From Acholoe squamosa (Eukaryota > Annelida > Polychaeta > Phyllodocida > Polynoidae), in contig OX439035.1 of the NCBI GenBank assembly GCA_949317995.1, forward strand, positions 78,165,459 to 78,229,458: a DNA stretch of 64,000 bases, written 5' to 3'. The notes below the pieces were generated by a model, which was given only the letters and a program-made list of their open reading frames with translations, had not been told where the DNA came from and ran no database searches. Within the stretch, counting starts at the first letter, position 1, and each line of letters opens with the position of its first letter. The position numbers and the translations under genes were made by a program. Positions 18,924 through 46,821 of this stretch are shown piece by piece.

Positions 18924-19175
18924 GGGAGTGGTCATTTTTTAACAACAGGGGGGGTGGTGGGTTTGGGGGGGACAAAAAAATTTCAGACCCCTCTTAGGGG
19001 GGCGACAAAAAAGTTTTTGCCCCATTTGAGCGAAAAAGCCTGTGCGCCACTAAAGAATAAAAGGGGGGACGGAAAAATTTCAGACCCCTCGGAGGGGGGA
19101 CAGAAAATCTTTTGCCACACACGCACAGAATTTCACCAACCCCCCCCCCACTGTTGTTAAAAAATGACCACTCCC
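18924..19175. mobile_element. PIF/Harbinger-like MITE, full copy
   Basis: 252 bp with perfect terminal inverted repeats of about 25 bp (GGGAGTGGTCATTTTTTAAC... and its mirror). It is flanked by TTA on both sides (18921-18923 and 19176-19178). A 3-bp TWA duplication and GGG/CCC termini are the hallmark of PIF/Harbinger elements. It has no transposase and would depend on one elsewhere in the genome. Confidence 0.85.
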
Positions 19176-20078
19176 TTACAAGGCTGGCCTTCAATCCTTG
19201 TATAAAGGCCCCATTGTATACTACCTACAAGGCTCGCCTTCAAGCCTGGTAAAAATGTGCAATTTGTATACTACATCAAGCTCCTTTGTATAATGCTTAA
19301 ATGCCCCTTTGTATACTACTTACAGGTTTTTTCATTCAGACCTGGTAAACGTTCCCTTTTGTATACTTCTTACAAGGCTGGCCTTCAAGCCTGGCACAGA
19401 TATCTCTTTGTGTACTACTTACAAGGCTGGTATACTTCACAAATATACTCACAAGGGTGACCTTCAAGCCTGGTAAAAATGTGCCATTTGTATATTACAT
19501 CAAGCCAAGCACAATGTCATTTATAAACTACTGTAGTACTCCACGTATTTGGTGTTTGCACCTTGCGTACACCTCGGCCTGATCGTACATTTGCATTCAG
19601 ATTTTGGCGAGTTTAGCACCGTTCAATACAACACATCCAGTGTACAAGGTGAACCCTAAACTGATCCTGATATTATTAGGTACACAAGCCATACAAGCTA
19701 ATAAAACCCATAAATATACCCCTTTGTATACTACTTACAAGGCTGGCCTTCAAGCCTGCTAGAGATACACCTTTGTATACAGCTTACAAGGCTGGCCTTC
19801 AAGCCTGCTAGAGATACCCCTTTGTATACTACTTACAAGGCTGGCCTTCAAGCCTGCTAGAGATACCCCTTTGTATACTACTTACAATGCTGGCCCTCAA
19901 GCCTGCTAGAGATACACCTTTGTATACAACTTACAAGGCTGGCCTTCAAGTCTGGTAAAAAAATGTGTCATTTGTATACTACATCAAGCCCCTTTGTATA
20001 ATGCTTAAATGCCCCTTTGTTTACTACTTACAGGTTTTCGTTCAAACCTGGTAAAAGTGCCCTTTTGTATACTCCTTA

Positions 20079-20209
20079 GGGAGTGGTCATTTTTTAACAA
20101 CAGGGGGGGTGGTGGGTTTGGGGGGGGCAAAAAAATTTCAGACCCCTCTTAGGGGGGCGACAAAAAAGTTTTTGCCCCATTTGAGCGAAAAAGCCTGTGC
20201 GCCACTAAA
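20079..20209. mobile_element. truncated copy of the Harbinger-like MITE
   Basis: Carries the left 131 bp of the element at 18924, then jumps to sequence found at 19350 in the first repeat copy. The junction shares TAAA with both parents. Confidence 0.85.
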
Positions 20210-20938
20210 CGTACCCTTTTGTATACTTCTTACAAGGCTGGCCTTCAAGCCTGGCACAGATATCCCTTTGTGTACTACTTACAAGGCTGGTATACTTCAC
20301 AAATATACTCACAAGGGTGACCTTCAAGCCTGGTAAAAATGTGCCATTTGTATACTACATCAAGCCAAGCACAATGCCATTTATAAACTACTGTAGTACT
20401 CCACGTATTTGGTGTTTGCACCTTGCGTACACCTCGGCCTGATCGTACATTTGCATTCAGATTTTGGCGAGTTTAGCACCGTTCAATACAACACATCCAG
20501 TGTACAAGGTGAACCCTAAACTGATCCTGATATTATTAGGTACACAAGCCATACAAGCTAATAAAACCCATAAATATACCCCTTTGTATACTACTTACAA
20601 GGCTGGCCTTCAAGCCTGCTAGAGATACACCTTTGTATACAGCTTACAAGGCTGGCCTTCACGCCTGCTAGAGATACCCCTTTGTATACTACTTACAAGG
20701 CTGGCCTTCAAGCCTGCTAGAGATACCCCTTTGTATACTACTTACAATGCTGGCCCTCAAGCCTGCTAGAGATACACCTTTGTATACAACTTACAAGGCT
20801 GGCCTTCAAGTCTGGTAAAAAAATGTGTCATTTGTATACTACATCAAGCCCCTTTGTATAATGCTTAAATGCCCCTTTGTTTACTACTTACAGGTTTTCG
20901 TTCAAACCTGGTAAAAGTGCCCTTTTGTATACTCCTTA

Positions 20939-21069
20939 GGGAGTGGTCATTTTTTAACAACAGGGGGGGTGGTGGGTTTGGGGGGGACAAAAAAATTTCA
21001 GACCCCTCTTAGGGGGGCGACAAAAAAGTTTTTGCCCCATTTGAGCGAAAAAGCCTGTGCGCCACTAAA
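20939..21069. mobile_element. truncated copy of the Harbinger-like MITE
   Basis: Same 131-bp fragment and same junction as at 20079-20209, 860 bp further on. It therefore arose by duplication of the truncated copy, not by a new insertion. Confidence 0.85.
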
Positions 21070-21400
21070 CGTTCCCTTTTGTATACTTCTTACAAGGCTG
21101 GCCTTCAAGCCTGGCACAGATATCCCTTTGTGTACTACTTCAAGGCTGGTATACTTCACAAATATACTCACAAGGGTGACCTTCAAGCCTGGTAAAAATG
21201 TGCCATTTGTATACTACATCAAGCCAAGCACAATGTCATTTATAAACTACTGTAGTACTCCACATATTTGGTGTTTGCACCTTGCGTACACCTCGGCCTG
21301 AACGTACATTTGCATTCAGATTTTGGCGAGTTTAGCACCGTTCAATACAACACATCCGGTGTACAAGGTGAACCCTAAACTGATCCTGATATTATTAGGT

Positions 21401-35211
<13,811 letters not shown>

Positions 35212-38200
35212 AACTGTTATATGGATAATGTGTGGTGGTTATTTTGACAAACAAATATTAGAATCATGTTACAGGAGCATCCTGATGTGTATGAATTCAC
35301 ATCATCTAACAAACCCTGACAAAACCTGATGTATTCTTAATCCACCTACCCATGCTAGATTTGTTTCTTCTAATACTTCCTCCTAACAATTAACCGAGAG
35401 TAACACGATGTTACAACATTGCTAGACAGAATTATAGCTGACAGAATACAAGAGCAGAAGAAGCCTCAAAGGACTGCACATTGGTCAAACATTAGGGAGG
35501 AGAATTGCATGCTGGCTGTTGCACGATTTGGCCCAGCTGAGTTGGACTGGCCGTTTTAGTAGAGTCCACAGAGTATAGTTAATATTTATATAATTTCAAC
35601 CACAGATTTAATTACGATTGGAGAGTGATGCAGCAGGCTGACTGACTTTGCATGTGAAACAGACTATTGGCAACCATGAGCGACAATAACAATAACGATG
35701 ACGGAGCCTGCCTCTCTAAAAAAACATCTTCAATGTATTCACAAAAATACCTGTGCTAGTTCTCTCTGTGAGCTATTCACCCTATGATTTAATGCATGTC
35801 TCCAGTCTCTAAGTTACTCTCTCCACCAGTAAAGTGGTACAGTGCTAAGTGTCTATATTAGTCATGGTAGTATGGAATGAACAAAGGAATCTCGCCATCT
35901 CTCATAGCAGACAGACATCTAATATGATTCCTTTGAGTTCACTTGTATACGTGATGAGTATTGTAGTATTGTTTTAACTTATCTTAGCCTATCATAGGCA
36001 CATCACTCTGTGATGCCGGGGATGACACTCTGTGCAATGCATATCCACGATAGTGGAATATCAATAAGTGTATACATATATACATCATTGTGCTGGGGGG
36101 AGCTGCACTCTGGAGTTTTATTTCAGTAAGGTGCCCAACAGGTTCCTCTACAAACTTGTCTGTCAAAGCATGAAGTCTTGAGGTATGTGCTGTCGGCGTA
36201 TTCTGTGTCTTTCAGTCTGTGTCCATATTACCATGGATTTTACTTAGCTTGTGGCTCTATCAATGTACACATGCACCCTGGCTTGTCTGCTTTTACTAAT
36301 TGCACCTAGTCCCTGTGTACCATAGAAAAGACGCAGTCATTTAGAAACGGCTCCTGGTTCCATTTTCTCCAAGGTAAAAAAAAGTGTGTTTCAGAGTACA
36401 TGACATGAAATATTTTTTTATAAACTTGGTCCCCAACCTTAACCAAAATGGCTCCCAAACTGCTCTGACGACTCATACATCGCAGTGGTGATTCACAAAA
36501 CAAACTCAAAAATAACCCTAAAGTGCACTAATATCTGTAAAAAAAAAATCGATTGAAGAAAAGAAAGGCAGGTGTTAGTTGGTCCTGCTTTGCAGGGCCT
36601 GGTCAGGTAACATGAAACACACCTTTTTTTAGTCTAGTGAACAAGACAATGTGCCTACCATAAATATACTGATCAAACCATTGTAGGGATTGCCAAAATT
36701 CTGACTGGACTGACCTTTTTGCACATATTCTGCACATAGACCTTCTGCTCTGACATACACCTACAACTGACCAATGGTACTATCTACATGTTTATAAAAC
36801 AAACATGGAATCTCATATTAGTATATGGATTTCAGAGTCCATGATATATTGCATATTGACCAGTACATGGGCTACCAACATCAAATGACAACTAACCCCT
36901 TATCATGTACGTCCGGCTCTGTAAACCTACACGTGCTTCATGACGTTCATTATAGTAAAGATGTCAACCATTTGAATCACGAAGAAGCGTGTTCTCTCGA
37001 AGTGTGTGCAACCGCCTGTGTGGGTGCACCGGCTAGTCACCCCCGCCCTCCCCCCATTACACACATTTTTGATATATCGCCACATTCTAGCAAGTCTGTC
37101 AGAATTCGTCTATTTTCTGAATGTCTGCCATCATTGTCCAAGCTGACTATGTACAGAGCCTGTATGGCAGTTTATACAATGCACATGGCGGGCCTGTACA
37201 CATTCTCATCACCTCAGCTATCTTCAAAAGAAGACGTAATGCATAGGCTCTGAGATACTCCCACGACTAATTAATATCATTCTTAACTATCCATCCCCTT
37301 AATAATAAAAAAATCACTACAATACTGCACTACAGTCACTTACCTGATTCTCTCTCTGTGATTGATCTTTATCTGTCTATTCCTCTTGGGCCGATCCATT
37401 TGGTCATTCAGGAGTTACTAACTCTACGCTCAGTCTTACTGGTAAGGCCACTGCTTTATGCATGGACTGGTCAACACATTCTGAGAAAACCTCAGCCTGA
37501 GTGAGAGTGATAGATTGAATGGTCCCCTGAAGCGGACGTTATATATTGCTGCATGAAGACTCACGTCTGTAACACATACTCATACGCCTATCCACTTAAC
37601 CTACAAACTGAACATTTAGCGTATGGGGATTGTTAGACCTTCATGATTGCTGCTACATATAGCCCTCAAGTATGGGCAAACTTGCTCTCATCTGCTGTGT
37701 ATATAGGGTAGTCTGGCCATTTTTAGATTACTTCACTAGCTGAATCACTAATGACCTGGTACTTCTAAATAAGTAGTATGGTAGTTTCTTTCTGATAACC
37801 CACAGGTTTGTTTGCCCACCCCAACCACCCTCTAATGGAGCAGTATCAATCATAGATCCATAGCGACTGACAGACAGCCCACAACAATCAATGGCATGCA
37901 ATAGTTATACACAAATGATTGAACCGTGCTATCGGCCAGTAAATACATCAATCTAGTAAATAAGAAGAGACTGTGTATCTAATGGCGCTACTAGAAGGTT
38001 TGTACAGCAAACCTTAAAGTAGACCATAGACCATAAAACACATATCAATAGACCATAAAACATATATCATTAATTACTTCTACCCCTTATGATGCTCATA
38101 CATGTTGAAAAATGCACTTCACAAAACTGAAGCTGTCAGTAATTTAAAACAAATCTTCTCATGAAATCGTGCCTTCTTATCATATAAAAATGGTTCGTGA

Positions 38201-39535
38201 TTTATTTGCGTACATTGGACATATGGTTCACATTATATGAGATCGAAAATGGGTGGGCGTTGAGAGTATGACTATTATTTTGTGACATTCAAAAGAATGC
38301 AATAGTACCTAGAGCCTAACATTTCTACGCTAACTTGAATCCACTACAATGAGATATAACTTTTATCTACCTAAATCTCTAGCATAAAGAAGTAGACCCC
38401 CATAATGCCAACAATAAAGTTTAGGTTCGTCCTTCCTTCATTAAACTTGTCCATTGATTGTTTGAAGCAAAACCATTCCAAGCAATAAATAATGCCAGGA
38501 GTCCAGGTGATGGTCCTTTCCTATGGCTGTCATGCTGCATCCTGGTTCAGTTTGCTGTTAGACGCATCGTGATGAATAATAATTTGATTTGACTGCACCT
38601 ATATTCACAATACTGTTTCCCTAGATCGTGTGAAACATCAGGAATGGTTCCCTTAGAGATTACCAGGGTCCTGACCTTTTTGGTAACTTAGAAGTAGACA
38701 AATTTAGAGCAACTCACAATGTGATGTATTAGCTCACTCCTCGTTACGAACCAACGCCGGCCCAACTCGATAACATGCTAACACTGCGAATAATGACTAG
38801 ACTTTTTTTTGGAACAGAACAGAGATACCAAGACCTTTTACAAATCCACACACTTCTTCTAGCTGAGGAGAGGAAAATGTCAATAACTGTTGTCTTCAAA
38901 ACCTGTGTGTCTATCCTCCTACATGAGCTATAGCCAGTAAATCATAACTAAACTGAATAGATATTACCTTATTGATAGAGACACCTTTTGTACCATCCTA
39001 CACAAGTGAGCTACATTTTGTTCATTAGGACTGGGCACACTTATTTTAATAACAGTGTACATCTGCTATTGTTCTAGACCTTAAGAAATGAGAGTTTACT
39101 ATTATTGCCTCTTCAAGGTTTACTGCCGTTCTCATAAATCGAAGCCTGAATTTTTTATCTTCTTGAAAGATCCAGTTTGCCTATAGCAGTACCACCTCGT
39201 GCAATAGGGCTTTTCTTTTAGATTCCCAATAGGACATGTTTATATACCATATCCTTCATTCCCCTATTTTAATATTGTGTATACATCATGTCTGTACATA
39301 ATACTGCTCCTCATACAGCCTGTCTTCATGACATTTCTTCCGGAATTCTTTTATAATTATAAAGTTAGCTAAGCCAGTTGTACCCTAAAACTAAGTAAAA
39401 TATCCTAAGGAAACTGGGGATAATCATGACCTGCAAATTGGGTAACAAGACACGTAAAAGGATTGAAGTATAAAATCGATTTAGAGGTTTAACTATGGCC
39501 ATTCAGGTTTTCTTATCCCAGATCCTGCTTTTCTT
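35212..39535. other. 3' flank of the receptor gene
   Basis: Probably includes the 3' untranslated region of the receptor, whose end cannot be fixed; AATAAA-like signals occur at several places (for example 38411 and 38483). The open frame 36825-37253 has no recognisable content. Confidence 0.45.
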
Positions 39536-39719
39536 TACAGCTGGATTGGCGTTACTTATAGCACAAAGCACGGTGAAGGCAGCAGCGGACAGAGCCCAGC
39601 AGAAGGAGCTGGAGGCCAACAAGTCGTCCGAATCGCAACCAGAGGCCGACTCCATCAAAGACCTGGACAGTTGTGGCTCGGCCCCAGAGACCTCTGAGCC
39701 TGAGACACACCTTTAGATG
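39536..39719 (+). CDS. orphan 3'-terminal exon
   Basis: A pyrimidine-rich tract and TTTACAG precede a frame with good codon composition. It encodes GLALLIAQSTVKAAADRAQQ, then a Glu/Ser-rich hydrophilic tail ending PETSEPETHL and TAG. The same frame is open upstream to an ATG at 39495. The exon needs one leading base. A GTAGGG donor inside the last receptor exon (after AGCG, about 35010) would supply it, so this could be an alternative receptor tail. It could equally belong to an unrelated gene. I do not recognise the protein. Confidence 0.4.
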
Positions 39720-41861
39720 GTCAGCCATCATGCTGAGGGCTTGGCAGCTATGAGTCAGACTGTGTGCATACAAGTTCACAGATAGGGGAGAAGTTTTGCA
39801 GCTTTAGACCCTAAGCATATTTGAATGCATTGATACTATAAGAGGTATGGACGTAGGTTTGGATGCCTTCAAGTCAGATATGTTGTAATTTTTGATTGAG
39901 TTTACGTAAATGGAGCGGATGCTATGATACAAAATTATACAAAAATGTTAGCGCATTCTGAGTCATAGGTCGCAAGGGACCAGGGTGGTATAGACCGATG
40001 TAAATGTGTGCCTCAGATACAAAGGTAACTAATTATATTAGGTGTGAAGTAGCCCAACCTTGATGATATAATCAATATAGATAGTATTCGGTTTCAAATG
40101 CTTTGGTCTAACAACTAGATCATGAATATAAGCTAGGCATTGTCAATGCATAGGAACTAAGTCTGTCCAAGGGTCAGTAACAGAGACCCTATGTATGCCT
40201 AATATAAATAATTATACATATATGGTTAGCTAAGAGAGGTGCAATAGCTAATATTTCAAAGGTAAAACCGAAGTTTAGTACTCAAAGCCGTAAAACCAAT
40301 CATGTCTTCTATTTTAGCCATTGTGAGTTTAGAATTGAAACTAGGTAGCAATCGTATGTAGAAGGTTGTCAATGATGTCAAATTCATTACTGAAAACATT
40401 CCTGTAAGGGGTATTGGTTAATGTACACAATAACGGGCTACGAGTTATGAAGCTATATTGCCAGAATATCTCCCTATAATATGCAGAGTGAGAGCTGTTT
40501 TTTAAGAAATGACATTGAAACCAGTTATAAACATCAACATATAAAGGGTACCTGGGAAATATATCATTCTTAGCAGTTAACGTTAGTAGACAATTTCAGG
40601 AGTTCACTTTTTCTCCTTTCTGTCCTGACAGAATTCGTTAGCTCATCGCCCAATTTTGATGTGTATTCTGTGCATTGGCTCTGTTCGTGACAAGATAAGA
40701 TCTTCAAAATGTGCATTAATATGTTGAATGTGCCGGGAGGATAGACCATTATTACCATACCCATGCAAATATATAGGTGTGGTGTATATGATTTAGAATA
40801 TATACATATGTGGCATCCTCATATGCATTACAGAGGCATAAAGGGGACAATTTATCATAGGAGAGAACGAAAATTTGTTACAGACCACGATATCCTAGTA
40901 TGAAATTGGCGATGGAGAGCTGTGGACAATAGTAGGAGTTTAAGAGTTGTGGGCCATTCATTAACGTCCCCATGACACAGGTTCCGCTTAACGTTCTAGA
41001 AATGAGCTGGAAATACAATGGGAGGGGCGTGATCTCACTATAGGCATGAGTATATTTGTAATGCTTGCCTTCAGGTGGATTCTGACAATGTATAGTGAAT
41101 TGTATAAAAGCCAGAAACAAATGGCGTGGTAAAACAGCCATTTTAAGCCTATAATACATGTGAGTGGGTGTAGTTTGAATTCCCCAAGAGAGCATAAACC
41201 TATTACATGATGTTATATTTGTAAAGTATGGCAAATAGTTTGTAAAGTAAATTGCAACTTGCTGTCAATGACCGAGTGGCTTATTTGAAACTTGATATGT
41301 CTATCAATGAGTATATAGTTATGTATATTGTTGTGGGCGATCTTCTCATCATCTGCACTATGTAATCCTCTATATTAAACCATGATCTTCTTATGATGTA
41401 TATAGATTAACTTTCTGTATGTAAAAAGATACCGTATGTTTGAGGTTCACAGATGCATGTATCACGGTTTCACACAAAGTGAGAGAGGCCATTTTCAAAC
41501 TTTCTGCCAGGCTGTAAGTTATTGCTATATGCTATAATATTACTAGTACTCCATGTAGAATCACTACCGTTGGTGTTTCATTTTATGTGCAGATACACAT
41601 TTCCCCTTGTGTATAATGACTGTACTAATAGCTATCTCTCTCTATCTCTCTGAATATGTATTCCCCATAGAATGTGTCTTATATATCCAATGAATAGCTA
41701 GGCGCGTATGAGGTGGGAACGAGCACAAATCTGAGCTTATCATCAATCTGCGTTGTGTAAGCCATATAACGGGACCCTTTTTGTTAAATAACAAGAGGCC
41801 GACTATCTATCATCATCGACTGAATGTAGAATTTTCATGTCTATATAAATCATGATAATTG

Positions 41862-41865
<4 letters not shown>
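39720..41865. other. gene-free stretch, nothing recognised
   Basis: AT-rich with only short frames. No repeat family or RNA gene was recognised. Confidence 0.5.
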
Positions 41866-41944
<79 letters not shown>

Positions 41945-41993
41945 ATATACGCATGTGTGTATATATGATATATATATATATATATATATATAT
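41866..41993. repeat. compound (AT)n-(GT)n-(AT)n microsatellite
   Basis: About 48 bp of AT dinucleotides, then about 27 bp of GT, a short spacer, and about 26 bp of TA. Such tracts can form hairpins and Z-DNA and are length-variable. Confidence 0.95.
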
Positions 41994-43898
41994 TCTGTAG
42001 TTGTGGAGCTCCTTATTGTAATACGTACACTGATGTGTACAGAGTAGGTGTTTTACACCTTAGCCGAAGACTCACAGGTTAAATTAGATAATTAAATATA
42101 CTGCGATATTGACTATCTACCCTCAATTTCATCCACATCCATTGCATGATACATTCTGGACGATTCTAGTTAATTAACACAAACATATATATACGAGAGC
42201 TACCACCAACCTAGTTGATGTATATCATGTCAAACAGCTCTGTACCCATTTAAAGTCAGACATGTGAGTCCATATCTCCATTATGTATCCAGTGCTGACG
42301 CAAAATTGTACGTGATTACAGTGTACCACTGTCCGAACTAGACTACTCCACCTTCCAAGTATCATACTCTTTTGTATATAGTGACCCAATTGACCCAATG
42401 TTAAAATATACTCCAGCTGCACCAGGTTTAATTTGAAACCAGAGTGAAATATAGGATCCTACCTATAGCCCTACCCTATATATTTTCAGACTTCACCATG
42501 TGAAGCATTATCATAATCCTTACATGCAAGTTGCATATATTGCAGAAGTTAGAGTGGCTAGTGAATATTGGAACATGTTTTTTGGACCAAACTTACCCCT
42601 ATCTTAACCTATTATTGCACCTCCTTATTGGTGGGACACTGTCAATTGTGTGTTTACATATGGGTGTTATTTGTGTCATCACCTCTATCCCACTGTTTTG
42701 TATCACCTGGCGTGTCTTCTCCTTCCACACCCCTAGCACTATAGTCCGGTGCTATAAAACTCTATCATACTCCAGTATTGGTGGGTTGCCATCATATGGC
42801 TGTGGCAAAAACTTTGCAATCTTCATGGTATAGTATATTAGACATCAGTAGTGTACAAATATAAACTAACACTCGTTTAAATATCACTCAAACCGGGGCT
42901 GAATGGCATTGGTCTAAGCCCAGACTACCTGGTGTGCTTTGTAGAAGAATTGCGGTTGATATTTACTGAGATTCAACACTGTATTGATTTTATTTGTGAT
43001 GTGAAGATTCTGTAACTAGCTGCTTTGCCCCCTCTGTGCACAACTAGTTATAAATAACAATAACCTTGCCTTGGCTTGACATCCTAAATCATGTTGATTG
43101 ATGGATTCAGTTATATATAGTATATAGAGCCCGTGATCAGATCTGTATTAGATGTCTAAGAAAGTGTTATTGTGAATCTATATTTTCACCTCTGGCCCTG
43201 GCATATCTTTATCATCATTATTATTGATAACAAGAGGACGAACATATCAAAGGCTGGAAGTGGTGTCACCATTGGCAATATAGCATAAACGATGTATTAT
43301 CATTGCTTATCTACTTTCTGAACAGTAGTTGAGGGAGGGAGATAACGAGGTCCACGCGCACACATTATAGAAATATAGAAGTAACTTTGCTAAGAAAATA
43401 CTGAATTTTGTGTCTTAAATACACACAGAAGGTATGCCAATTCGCAATACACCTAGCCTCTGTAAGATTTACTCATGAAGTGAAATGGAATTGAAAGGTC
43501 TAGTAAATATCATTAGATACAAAGTAGGCAATTTCATTAAGCATGTGCAAAATCTGTCGTCTATATTTTTCTTGCCAATTGAGAATATCATTACTGTGTT
43601 ACAGTATTTTTACAGGTACATATGAGCCCTAAATGTTGGACAGCTAGGGTTGGTCACATTAGAAAGTAGTATCACGTTCTATATTTAGAATTATTTTGGC
43701 ATATATGATTCGGGGCCGCTTATCATTATAACCCCTAGATAAATTCATCTTAAAATTTGTATATATAACACAGGTAGTTAACTTACTATCTAGCTTGTAG
43801 TTTCCTGTTCGTCTCAACCAATGTCCGCTTAAAGCTAATACATAAAATGACCTATAAGTCACCATGCAGCTCGCATCCCTATGATACTGCTAAAACCA

Positions 43899-43899
<1 letters not shown>
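41994..43899. other. gene-free stretch, nothing recognised
   Basis: AT-rich; the open frame 42531-42833 is hydrophobic but not recognisable and has no splice or gene context. Confidence 0.5.

Positions 43900-43966
<67 letters not shown>
43900..43966. repeat. (AT)n microsatellite
   Basis: Uninterrupted TA dinucleotides over about 67 bp. Confidence 0.95.
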
Positions 43967-43969
<3 letters not shown>

Positions 43970-46508
43970 AATCATCAAACTACATTAGATACTACGCATC
44001 AGTACCTCTTTCTGTGTGATGAAACCCAATGAGCCATATCATATGTGTCGGTTCCTTCAGTTTAAACTTGAAAATTGCTGATATGTAGTCATTACTCTGA
44101 CTGTTGTGTGTAATGTCTGCATCAAGAGACCAAGAAAGCTGGTGATGCCATATAAACTACTTAATCAACTCAGAGTATACTGTAACACTCTACCCCAGTT
44201 CACTAACATCAAAGAGGTCTTGAATAAAAATTGTCTACCTGCATTATATTGAAATACCCGCTCTGAACAGAAATTGTCTATAATTCTAGATGTGAAGTGG
44301 TATCGCTTTTCAACATTCTACCTTGATAATGCATAATGCACTTGCAGAATAGAAACTTACTTATACAGGGGTACAGAATGAATGGTCTCATGTAAACCTA
44401 CTGACGAGCATAATTCCCTACCTCTACCCGACAATAGAGATGAAATAAAGGTAGTACTTATTCCTTTAATGAAAGTGTGTCATGTGTCAAAATATCTCGA
44501 ACGCCTATATAAAAAGAAATGTGGCATCATAGCAGGACTGTCAACAAACAACTAAACCTATTGTCTTGATGGTTTCTATGCATAGCCCCATCTGACACTC
44601 AAGTTGTTTAAAATGGCCACTTAGTTGTAAGACATCCCAATAAAGATACGATCTCGTTTCATATATCAACAATGGTAATGTCATTTTGTTTTATCACTGC
44701 AATGTTCTAAGAAGGTGTAGTGATTTATGCATAACAAATGAGAAGTATTTAAGTGACAGTGCAATGATCCCGGGTGCCAGACGGTCTGGACAAAGAGATG
44801 GACATTGATACTTGCTCCTTGTGTCGTCTCTTCAACTTATTTTACTGAGGTAGGGGTAATAAATAGACGAGAACGAACAGTTCACTTGGGTTAAATATTT
44901 AGTTTTCTAGATACATCTTAAATCTAAGTCAGAACTTCTAGGGGTGATACCTATATTATGTATCAGTGGTAACTACATGTTGTAGTCACTTTTTATTACA
45001 ATTACATGGTATCATGGTCATGTAGTTATGTGTTTATATAATAATATCCATTTATTATATTGGTTGATATGCATTAGGTGGTGCCAATGAGTTGTACCTT
45101 ATTTAGTCATATACCACCAGTGTCACCTAACTGACTTGTTACAGTTGCTTAAGTCAATGTCTAAAGGTGATATAATTTAAATGCCTAGTAGGCCTATTGT
45201 TGTAGATAAGCCCCATGCATGGTGTTACATTATACATAAGTAACAGAAACTTGAACTGTGTGAGGTAGATCAAATTCCTTTATATTCATTTTAAACATTT
45301 GATGTGAGATTACCGGAGAATAACATATAATGCCCGATAATCATATATTATACCATTTATTACAACCTATGACCAACCTCAAGAGGAGTCATAGGTTCTA
45401 GAGGTCTAAATGTTGAGCATATATCTTAGCTTTTGTGGATGTTCTGAGTGTTGGCTGGTGGGTGGTACCAGCCAAGTGTTGCTTCTGAGTACGGAAACCA
45501 TGATTTGATATGTGTTCAATAACTATGTTCTTTCGCTGTACACCATCACGTGGGAGTAAACTATACAATATCGTATGCAATGTGTTGTCTTTTTTTCTCG
45601 ATTTCCACCTAAGTATATTTAGTCAAGGAGTGACTATAGAGAGTCTATAAAGTAGTACAATAAGTCTGTCAAAAATTTAAGCATAGCAGAACAACTGGGA
45701 GGGCCTGCATGTGTATGCCTGCAGCGCTGCTAATGTGAATTGAGTGGATTCATAAGAGAACAAAAATATTGATCAAATTTTACAGAAGAATACTCTCCCA
45801 AACGGCAAGCCCAAATTGACCCCAGATGGGAATTGTCTGTGTAGTGCAGGTGCACCAAGATGGTGTATTGATGGTAATCGTCTGTGCTGCCAGCTGGGCT
45901 CAATATTATTTACAGGGCAAACACTTTCCTTGTAATCCTCTAATATAACTTTCAGATGTATAAATGTTATCATCAATTCATGATATTATACCATTCTCTG
46001 AACGTGGGGTCAGTTACAATAGTTGAAAGTCAACAAATTGGGTTTGATTGGACGTTCATGGCAGGTGAACTCAGTGCACAAACTGAGTTTCTGATTGATT
46101 CAGTTAAACTTACATTTGGATAGGGAATGAATGAGTAGCCTCATGTCACAGGTATGTCATTCTATTTTCTTGTTCATAATACCTTGGGAACCACTACCAG
46201 TCTGAATGTTATGTATTGAAGTGAACTGCATAAAACCGTCTAATAACGGTTACTTTATTCAAAATTGTTCATAAAAGTAGATTCGTGTATATGATATAGA
46301 TGTAGCCTATCTATTATTCCTCGTCCAGTTTGGCACTTATAATGAGGTCTATATTATAACTATGATTGGGGATATCATCCACTTCGTACCATACACAATA
46401 ATTATTACATGAAAGCTATACCTGCAACTCTTGATTTGAATCTGTCAATATTCTACATCAACTTTTCGCCAGTACCTTACATTCTATCTATCGCAGATGG
46501 AGGGGTTT
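43967..46508. other. gene-free stretch, nothing recognised
   Basis: AT-rich sequence. The part 45790-45910 (CCCAAACTGGCAAGC-like and CATCTTGGTGCACC) reads like part of an interspersed repeat, but no ends could be defined. Confidence 0.45.
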
Positions 46509-46522
46509 GGTTTGTTTAATGA

Positions 46523-46705
46523 GTGAGTGAGTGAGTAATAGGTGTTTAACGCCATTTCGACAGCTAAGGTCATATTCATGGTGAGAACTACATTACACAA
46601 TTTCACAGGGGAATGTGTCAGTGCCCGCGCATATGTGCACCACACACATCCAGAGGGGATAGGAAAGAGAAAAAATAGACCCTTTTAAGTGGGCTAGGGA
46701 TGCCC
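46523..46705 (+). mobile_element. SINE-like element, copy 1
   Basis: 183 bp running from GTGAGTGAGT to GGGATGCCC, flanked by a 14-bp exact direct repeat (46509-46522 and 46706-46719). It shares TTTAACGCCATTTCGACAGC, GTGCACCACACACATCC and TTTTAAGTGGGCTAGGGA with copies at 60394 and 62483. It has no terminal inverted repeats, no coding capacity and no A-tail. The 3' end forms a short hairpin in the other copies (GGGCT...AGCCC). Confidence 0.85.
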
Positions 46706-46821
46706 GGTTTGTTTAATGACATCGCGGGATTCTATTTTAGCGATTCTATTTTGGTTCAAACTGTGACACCATTTTCGGGATGAAAATTGCATCAAAGACG
46801 TGTATCCACTGATTACCTAAG

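Larger units (their letters stand above)
18526..21400. repeat. higher-order tandem repeat of about 860 bp (three copies, first longer)
   Basis: The anchor TACACAAGCCAT occurs at 19681, 20541 and, shortened, at 21400, so copies B and C are about 860 bp. Each holds several 49-bp units, a truncated MITE, and a conserved tail with CACCTTGCGTACACCTCGGC. B and C are nearly identical, with only scattered single-base changes. The first copy is 295 bp longer because it keeps the whole MITE and adjoining units. This is a recent local amplification. Confidence 0.88.

Noticed and set aside
18954-19194. Short frames such as MVGLGGTKKFQTPL
   Set aside because: They are translations of the MITE and repeat together with it at 20109 and 20969.
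36825-37253. 142-codon + strand frame downstream of the receptor
   Set aside because: No recognisable motif and no gene context; likely chance or 3' untranslated sequence.
41859-42047. YIYIYIY frames here and at 43847-44032 and 51416-51686
   Set aside because: Translations of AT microsatellites.
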